A DNA stretch of 64,000 nucleotides from assembly GCA_016185945.1 (NCBI GenBank), contig JACPMR010000003.1:62001-126000 (forward strand), written 5' to 3'. The position numbers and the translations under genes are program-made. This document shows, piece by piece, positions 59,701-64,000 of this stretch. Every line of letters starts with the position of its first letter. Position 1 is the stretch's first letter. Under the pieces are notes generated by a model. That model did no database searches and was not told the origin of the DNA. It worked only from the letters and a program-made list of their open reading frames with translations. Source of the stretch: Candidatus Woesearchaeota archaeon. GTDB lineage: Archaea > Nanobdellota > Nanobdellia > Woesearchaeales > GW2011-AR4.

Positions 59701-59889
59701 CTCTTCATCTTCTTTTTTCTCCGCGGATGTATCTTCTTTCTTTTCTTCTGCTGTTTCTTTTTTTTCTCTTTTGAAGAAATTTTTTATTTTGCCAAAATCG
59801 ACAGTTATTTCTTCGTCTTCTTTTGAATCCAAATACAACCACCATTCAAAAGGGAAAGAGCGCTTTATAAAAAGGTTTTTGTTAAGCAA
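56746..59889 (-). CDS. aglB: Oligosaccharyltransferase STT3/AglB
   Basis: 1047 residues. N-terminal cytosolic tail (1-105) with three copies of an [F/L/W]G[K/R][I/V]xxFFK motif (about 32-40, 70-78, 95-103) in Lys/Glu-rich linkers. Membrane part 107 to about 700: first catalytic DxD in MPDIDPYYW (208-210), HPDND at 326-330, TVAE in the position of the TIxE loop. Soluble domain with the acceptor-binding WWDFG (SWWDFGHHF), and CNPPEAFF. It transfers lipid-linked glycan to Asn in N-x-S/T of surface proteins. The length is above average owing to the tail and extra loops. Operon with a GGR and GT2. Confidence 0.96.
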   Translation of the reverse strand: MLNKNLFIKRSFPFEWWLYLDSKEDEEITVDFGKIKNFFKREKKETAEEKKEDTSAEKKEDEELDFSFDLGKVKKFFKSESGKEKAGEEEIPVNWGRVIDFFKKYGVVFIAIIPIILAIYVRMQASFLPITDEWAKSTVINNIGSQIKGAIDQQYPNLPDANKNALVDAELQKVIIQNKRQIDEQIRATSNYFKLFFQDESGKKYMPDIDPYYWYRYAKNIVNHGHPGDVLKEGKPFDTYQLAPLGRFVFPDMFHAYFSAYFYNALHFLIPNLTLLRSMFYTTVFFSALCVLLVFLIGRKIAGNLGGFFAGMVMAINGAFLSRTLHPDNDIWVIFFPLIVTWLFVTTMEVKNTLKIVILTLIAGFFTGLFPTAWSGWWYIFDFVLATVVITFFYLILIKFEDIRKNANLIFSDSALRSILIIGLVYFISTAVFVTLFSGWASFKNSFLGPLSFSSIKAPVHFTLWPNVLTTVAELNEGSVNGIINSVGGPFLFFISLIGLVLSIKRSGEIKKLDIVYIILTTLFYGILFVRLGNLPALYNTMNIFMLSIWLMLPIILRIGISIYKKDASYDFKLPILLSLWVVSTIFASIKGIRFTLLLAPAFSVAFGVALGKFYVYFSQWLNKELKIHKFIASSILIILIIWVFYVTPTRAAISSAGADLPIINDAWYNALIAINKNSSKNAIITSWWDFGHHFKAIADRPVTFDGTTQIFPPAHWVGKLLMTDNERQAVGILRMLDCGSNDAFETLFAINKDTHKSLKILNEIILLEKEDAKNKLRQYKFDDKQIEKVLSYTHCNPPEAFFIASEDMVGKSGVWSHFGSWNFERADLWYNAKRMPQEDAIEYMMQKFNYSKEKAENIYYELQSISSDSEGNTWVAPWPGYAASISCSKGSKEIYLCGNGLQVNLSNYDIFGLSQQGVVRPRAVAFTTEGGVLKKEFNGSTADFGVTVVPKGENELELVLSSGELTGSIFTRMFYMEGHSLRYFKLFNHQRGLTGTDIFVYKVDWEGKDITINQNLVDYLKKPVKKELEESSTKNLTESSNITDNS

Positions 59890-60973
59890 AGAGTACTTTT
59901 GAAAACAACAGAAACCTTGGCTCTTTTAAAAGCAAATTCGCAACTAAAGGAATTGGAGTGTCCCTGTCATATTTTTTTAATATTTTTCTTACCTTTTCTT
60001 GGCTCATCAATTCAAGCAATTTGTCGTAGTCATTGTCAGAGAATTTGTTAAGGACATTCCTTATCTTGAGATGCAAAAGAAGCTCTCTGCCAGATTGCCT
60101 TTTGAATTCCCTATTGTAGTTTTTGTTGTTGATAATGCAGTCGCACAATGTATGTGCTGCCTTTAATGACGGAATTATGCCTCCTCCTGTTGTTGCTTTT
60201 ACTTGCGTTGCTGCATCGCCTATTAAGTAAACATTGTCATTTTGTATGATTTTTTTTGGGTTGTACAACGGTATCAAGCCGGATTCCCAGCAAACAATAT
60301 CTTTTTTTCCCGTTCTTCTTTCCAAGAATTTGTAGAAATATTCCTGCGTGTTTTCAAAGCAACCGATGCCAAGCCTTGCTGTGTCTTCTGATTCTGGAAC
60401 ACACCAGCCAAAAAAGTTAGGGAAATCATTGCCAAAATGGGTTTCGAATGCGGCTGTGTCCATATTCAGCTTGACTTTTGCCTGCATCCCGACATAATAT
60501 TTCAAGCCAGAGTCCACTCCAGCTGCCTTTGCAACAGCAGAATAAGGACCATCAGCGCCTACAACAATACCAGTCTTGATTTCTTTTATATGGTTGTTTT
60601 TTGTGTCTTTGACTTTTATTTTATTCTTTCCGTCAAAGCCCATGAACTTATGGTTGAGTAAAATTTTAGCGCCTGCTGTTTGCGCCATGCCAGCAACAAA
60701 CTGGTCAAATTTATTACGCCACATTACTACTTCATCGACATTAACCTCAATTTTGTTGTTTTTGCTTACAACAATAACCTTGTTAAGTTTTTTGGCTATA
60801 ATTTCCTTTTTCAGCTTTAAGAATTTCTCTATAGAATGTGTGACAATGCCTGTGCATTGCACAGGAGAGCCGATTACATTATGCTCTTCTAATACAGTCA
60901 CTTCCTTGCCCTGCTTTGCAAGCAAATATGCAAGGTAAGAACCAGCAGGGCCTGCTCCGACTATGGTTATCAT
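59882..60973 (-). CDS. Geranylgeranyl reductase family flavoprotein
   Basis: 363 residues. FAD motif IVGAGPAGSYLAYLLAKQG, PVQCTGIV as in archaeal GGR, VVGADGPYSAVAKAAG, YLIGDAATQVKATTGGGI. It saturates double bonds in the isoprenoid chains of archaeal lipids or of dolichol phosphate. Overlaps aglB by 8 nt; hence reduction of the glycan carrier is a good guess. Confidence 0.93.
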   Translation of the reverse strand: MITIVGAGPAGSYLAYLLAKQGKEVTVLEEHNVIGSPVQCTGIVTHSIEKFLKLKKEIIAKKLNKVIVVSKNNKIEVNVDEVVMWRNKFDQFVAGMAQTAGAKILLNHKFMGFDGKNKIKVKDTKNNHIKEIKTGIVVGADGPYSAVAKAAGVDSGLKYYVGMQAKVKLNMDTAAFETHFGNDFPNFFGWCVPESEDTARLGIGCFENTQEYFYKFLERRTGKKDIVCWESGLIPLYNPKKIIQNDNVYLIGDAATQVKATTGGGIIPSLKAAHTLCDCIINNKNYNREFKRQSGRELLLHLKIRNVLNKFSDNDYDKLLELMSQEKVRKILKKYDRDTPIPLVANLLLKEPRFLLFSKVLFA

Positions 60974-61111
60974 GAAATTTGGAAGTTATTTTTGGTTTAA
61001 ATAGGTAATGCCATATAACGCCAATAATACAAAAATCTGTCTCTACTATCCAATAACGAAAACTTTAAAAATGGTTGTATATTACCAGAAAAGCATATAG
61101 GGAGTGGTTTA
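60974..61111. promoter_or_regulatory. Divergent promoter region with Shine-Dalgarno
   Basis: 138 nt. For the plus gene: TATA-like ACTTTAAAAATG about 40 nt before the ATG and GGGAGTGG (61100 region) as ribosome site. For the minus gene: AT-rich without a clear box. No other element recognised. Confidence 0.5.
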
Positions 61112-63121
61112 ATGAACAAAAAGGCATTTTTATTCGGATTTATGCTTGTATTTACAGCTTTGCTTAGCTCTTATGCTTATGCTTTTGATGTTTCTATAGA
61201 CAGGGTTGTTGTAAATAACAATGTAGTTGCAGAATCTAGGCAAAACCTTATTGAGGATGCAGATTTGTTTGTTGTTGTTGCTGAAATTACCAGTTTAGAT
61301 ATAATCGAGGATGCGCATGTAGAAGCAATTTTGAGAGGAAGGCAAAGCGGCGATTCAGTAGCAGATGCAACAGACACTTTTGATTTGGCAAAAGGCGGTA
61401 AACTAACAGCAGTACTGGCGCTTGCGCTAAAAGACAGCTTAAAGAGAGAAACAGAATTTGATTTAACTATAAAGGTTATTGATGCTAAAGGCAATTCTGA
61501 GCAAAAATCATTTGGCATTAAAACCCAGAGAACCAGATTAAGAACAAAACTTGATGTTTCAATTGACAGGGTTTTAGTTAACAACAAAGTTGTCGCTGAG
61601 TCAAGAGCAAATTTTATTGAAAGAAGCAATGACTTTGATGTGCTTGTTGAATTCACAGCACTAGAGGATTTAGAAGATTCGCATGTTGAGGTGATATTAA
61701 AAGATTTAAAAAGCGGCAATGTTGTTGCAGATGCAACTCCAAATTTTGACTTGACAGAAGATTCAAGTTCTTCAGAGTTATTAAGGTTAGAGCTTTTGGA
61801 TAAGCTAAAGCAAAGCAATTCTTTCGAGTTAACTGTAAGGCTTGTGGATGCAGAAGGCAATTCTGTTCAGAAAGTATATGGAATAAGAATGCGTGAAAAA
61901 AATGGCGTTAATGGTATTTCTGGAGGTAGAGTATTAGACATATCGATTGACAGCGTAGAGCTTGAGGGAGATGTAATTGCTGAAAATGAAAATAATTTTG
62001 TGGTTATAGACAAGGGCGAGAAAGAGCTTGGATTGAGAGTGAGATTGACAGCGCTTGAGAATGTAGAAGATGCCCATGTTGACGCTGTTCTTGCTTTTGA
62101 AAATGGCGATGTAGTTGCAGATGCTACAACAACTTTTGACATAAATGATGGCAGCAATATTGTCAAAGAGCTTGAATTACCTCTGAATGTAAAGTTTGAG
62201 CAGAGCAATTTTAAGCTTAAAGTAAAGATTACAGACGCAGAAGGCGATACAGAAGAGAAAGTTTATGGGTTAAAAATAAGCCAGAAGAAGTTTCCATTTG
62301 TAATAACAAGCATTCAACTGAACCCTGAAAGCAATGCAGAGGCAGGCAAAGCAATTGTTGTGAAGCTAAGCTTCAGGAACATTGGAGTACTGCCGCTTGA
62401 CGGCATAGTTGCAAAAGTAAGCATTCCGGAGCTTGGAGTTTCAGCGTCTAAATTTATATCAAAGACAAATCTCGATTCAATCGGCGATTTTGTATTGAAA
62501 ATCCCAGAAGATGCTGGCAGCGGAACTTACACAGCCAAGGCAGAAATAAGCTCGCAGTTTGGCGACGAAGCAGAGTCAAAGCAAATACCAGTTTTTATTG
62601 TAGGCAAGGCAGAGCAGCCAAAGCAAGTGGTTAATGACAAGCTTGTTGTGAATGTTCCTGTTTTAAAGCAGGATTTGAGGAATGACGACAGCGAAGTGAT
62701 TTATCCGCTAATGTTGACAAATCAAGGCCCTGATGCAAACACATACACATTGCTGCTTGACAACTCAGGAATGGTTAACTTAAGATTAAGCGAATCGAAT
62801 GTATTCATAATCAAACCAAAGGAGTCAAAGACAATAAACATTTACGCCTCCTCAAATACAAACGCTGTTGGAGAGCATATTTTTGTTGCCACAATAAAAA
62901 GCGATGGCAAGGTTTTAGCGCAAGTTCCATTAAAGGCAAATATTGTTGCTGTCAAAGGACTGATTGCATCAAAATTAAAGAACGTGCTTGAAGTTATGCT
63001 TATAGGAATTGTTGTCTTGCTTGTTGTAGCAGGAGTATTTTTCGGCGTAAAGAGATACTTGCAAGGAAACAGTATAAGCAAGGAAATCCCAGACGAAGAA
63101 CAGGGCGAAGCTTATTATTAA
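61112..63121 (+). CDS. Secreted membrane-anchored surface protein with three tandem repeats
   Basis: 669 residues. Signal peptide about 1-24 (ends YAYA). Three repeats of about 120 residues starting near 25, 146 and 274: each has (F/L)D[V/I]SID, N[K/N]VVAES or a variant, [E/D][D/N]xEDAHVEA, VVADAT, GNS[V/E]QK. Then a CARDB-like domain (about 395-500, TSIQLNPESNAEAGKAIVVKL), a second beta domain, a TM helix about 628-650 and an acidic tail. Adhesion or S-layer related; it resembles DPANN 'COG1361-like' proteins. Ser/Thr/Asn-rich repeats may be glycosylated. Confidence 0.82.
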   Translation: MNKKAFLFGFMLVFTALLSSYAYAFDVSIDRVVVNNNVVAESRQNLIEDADLFVVVAEITSLDIIEDAHVEAILRGRQSGDSVADATDTFDLAKGGKLTAVLALALKDSLKRETEFDLTIKVIDAKGNSEQKSFGIKTQRTRLRTKLDVSIDRVLVNNKVVAESRANFIERSNDFDVLVEFTALEDLEDSHVEVILKDLKSGNVVADATPNFDLTEDSSSSELLRLELLDKLKQSNSFELTVRLVDAEGNSVQKVYGIRMREKNGVNGISGGRVLDISIDSVELEGDVIAENENNFVVIDKGEKELGLRVRLTALENVEDAHVDAVLAFENGDVVADATTTFDINDGSNIVKELELPLNVKFEQSNFKLKVKITDAEGDTEEKVYGLKISQKKFPFVITSIQLNPESNAEAGKAIVVKLSFRNIGVLPLDGIVAKVSIPELGVSASKFISKTNLDSIGDFVLKIPEDAGSGTYTAKAEISSQFGDEAESKQIPVFIVGKAEQPKQVVNDKLVVNVPVLKQDLRNDDSEVIYPLMLTNQGPDANTYTLLLDNSGMVNLRLSESNVFIIKPKESKTINIYASSNTNAVGEHIFVATIKSDGKVLAQVPLKANIVAVKGLIASKLKNVLEVMLIGIVVLLVVAGVFFGVKRYLQGNSISKEIPDEEQGEAYY

Positions 63122-63129
63122 TCATTTTT

Positions 63130-64000
63130 ATGACTCATTTAAAAAAAGGATGGATTGTGTTTTTAATATTTCTATTTTTAATTAGTTCCGCTTACGCTCA
63201 GAATTTTGACTTGTTTTCTGGAAAATTTTATGAGCTAAAGGAAGGGGAAGAAAGAATAGAATTTGAATCCTTTAATGGAACTTACGACATTTGCGAGAAC
63301 GAGAAGAAGGCAATACCAATTTTGATTGTAAATAATGATGCTGTCGACAATAAATTTGTTTTGGATGCGTTTGGAGTAAGCTGGATTAACCTTAATGTGA
63401 AAGAGTTTTTATTGTCAAAAAAACAAAGAGGGATTATATTCCTGCAGTTGGCGCCCGTGCTTGACGTAGAGGGAAAGTATGCAATAAAAATTAGTACTTT
63501 ATCTTCTGCAAATTCCAGAAAGGACTTGATTTTGGATGTCAATGTTGAGAAATGCTACTCATTAAAGTTGGAGCTCGAGAAAGAATACGACAAAGCTTGC
63601 GGAGGCATAAAAAAGCAGTATAGAGGAGAAGTAATAAACAACGGCAAAAATAAAGTTGATGTTGAGTTGAATGTTAATGGCCCGAATTGGATAAGTGTTA
63701 ATAAAAATGCTTTTTCTGTTGATGTCAATAATAAGCAAGAATTTGAGCTAAACGCAGACATTCCTGCAAATGCTAAAGGAGTTTTTAATGTTGTTGTGAA
63801 TGCTGTTGCAAAAAATTTCCCATCAATAAAATCCGAGAAAAATCTGAGATTAGAAGTTGTGTCAAAATACGATTGCTATAAAGCCGATGTAATAGCAGAT
63901 TCAAGAATAAAAAACGACTACTCCAATGTTTATATTCCGATAAAAGTAAGAAATAGTGGCATTGAGAAGGCAGAATATGAAATTAGCCTGGAAGCGCCGA
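63130..64000 (+). CDS. Secreted surface protein, cut at the right edge
   Basis: At least 290 codons open to the window end; no stop, so it is not among complete ORFs. Signal peptide about 1-23 (FLISSAYA-like end SAYAQ), then beta-rich sequence with Cys pairs (YDICENEKK, EKCYSLKLE, KACGG). Starts 8 nt after the previous gene, so the two are in one operon and may form one surface complex. Confidence 0.75.
   Translation, partial: MTHLKKGWIVFLIFLFLISSAYAQNFDLFSGKFYELKEGEERIEFESFNGTYDICENEKKAIPILIVNNDAVDNKFVLDAFGVSWINLNVKEFLLSKKQRGIIFLQLAPVLDVEGKYAIKISTLSSANSRKDLILDVNVEKCYSLKLELEKEYDKACGGIKKQYRGEVINNGKNKVDVELNVNGPNWISVNKNAFSVDVNNKQEFELNADIPANAKGVFNVVVNAVAKNFPSIKSEKNLRLEVVSKYDCYKADVIADSRIKNDYSNVYIPIKVRNSGIEKAEYEISLEAP

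Noticed and set aside
61177-61860. 227-residue minus-strand ORF opposite the repeat protein
   Set aside because: It is the antisense of repeated coding DNA (Ser/Thr/Leu-rich, no motif, no promoter); the plus-strand gene has a signal peptide and domains.
2396-64000. CRISPR array
   Set aside because: The repeated blocks in the intergenic elements are tens of kb apart, of variable spacing and in both orientations.

Overview
The window looks like part of the genome of an AT-rich DPANN-type archaeon (Woesearchaeota/Pacearchaeota-like). The archaeal signals are an STT3/AglB oligosaccharyltransferase in an operon with a geranylgeranyl reductase, TATA boxes (TTTATAAA-like) about 25-30 nt before start codons, an intein-split nucleotide-sugar dehydrogenase, and large secreted proteins with a signal peptide and a C-terminal membrane anchor, one with the short 'ITGMA' motif common in DPANN surface proteins. 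No rRNA, tRNA, CRISPR array or transposase was seen. Almost every gene concerns making, modifying or displaying cell-surface glycans and glycoproteins.

Layout. 1-2.4 kb: end of a WecB-type epimerase, an SGNH hydrolase and an AAC(3)-family acetyltransferase. 2.6-8.9 kb, minus strand: a BKACE-family enzyme, an alpha/alpha-toroid protein, an FkbH-like HAD/GNAT protein, and a nucleotide-sugar dehydrogenase interrupted by a LAGLIDADG intein. 8.9-14.2 kb: NodU/CmcH carbamoyltransferase, GT2, tyvelose-epimerase-like SDR, GT-C membrane transferase. 14.2-22.3 kb: a set resembling bacterial Arn (aminoarabinose) functions (GT-C transferase, flippase-like protein, NodB deacetylase, formyltransferase, ArnC/GtrB-like GT2), plus a nitroreductase-methyltransferase fusion and a lyase-like toroid protein. 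22.6-26 kb: radical SAM enzyme, GT4, GT2. 26-31.5 kb: a 1788-residue S-layer-like protein with a duplicated module. 31.5-37.2 kb: GT9, two tiny DUF5989-like membrane proteins, methyltransferase, SGNH hydrolase, carbamoyltransferase and two tiny membrane proteins, which together resemble the sxtI-J-K-L cassette seen in cyanobacterial saxitoxin clusters. 37.3-46.5 kb: GT-C transferases paired with small membrane proteins, GT2, UDP-glucose-4-epimerase-like SDR, YfhO-like protein, divergent WecB. 46.8-49.3 kb: methyltransferase, unlisted 57-residue zinc-ribbon protein, GT2, DNRLRE-type surface protein. 49.3-53.6 kb: a full heptose-nucleotide set (gmhA, DHS-like gene, hldE kinase half, gmhB, hldE nucleotidyltransferase half), divergent from a gene encoding a ribbon-helix-helix DNA-binding domain fused to a nucleotidyltransferase-like domain, with matching operator-like sites between them. 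54.5-61 kb: GT9, DUF2304, GT2, AglB, geranylgeranyl reductase. 61.1 kb to the end: two secreted surface proteins, the second cut by the window edge.

How it fits together (inference). Nucleotide sugars, including a heptose nucleotide, are made by the SDR, dehydrogenase and heptose genes. Six GT2 enzymes load sugars on a polyprenyl phosphate whose isoprenes may be saturated by the reductase. GT9, GT4 and GT-C enzymes extend or transfer them. Acetyl, formyl, carbamoyl and methyl groups decorate them. AglB transfers glycans to surface proteins such as those encoded at 26-31 kb, 48 kb and 61-64 kb.

Two signals stand out as possibly undescribed: (1) a family of five GC-rich, hairpin-rich intergenic elements (A-E, near 2.5, 6.0, 25.2, 46.6 and 54.4 kb) sharing sequence blocks; (2) the RHH-nucleotidyltransferase fusion with paired operator-like palindromes that could sense sugar nucleotide or sugar phosphate and control heptose synthesis.
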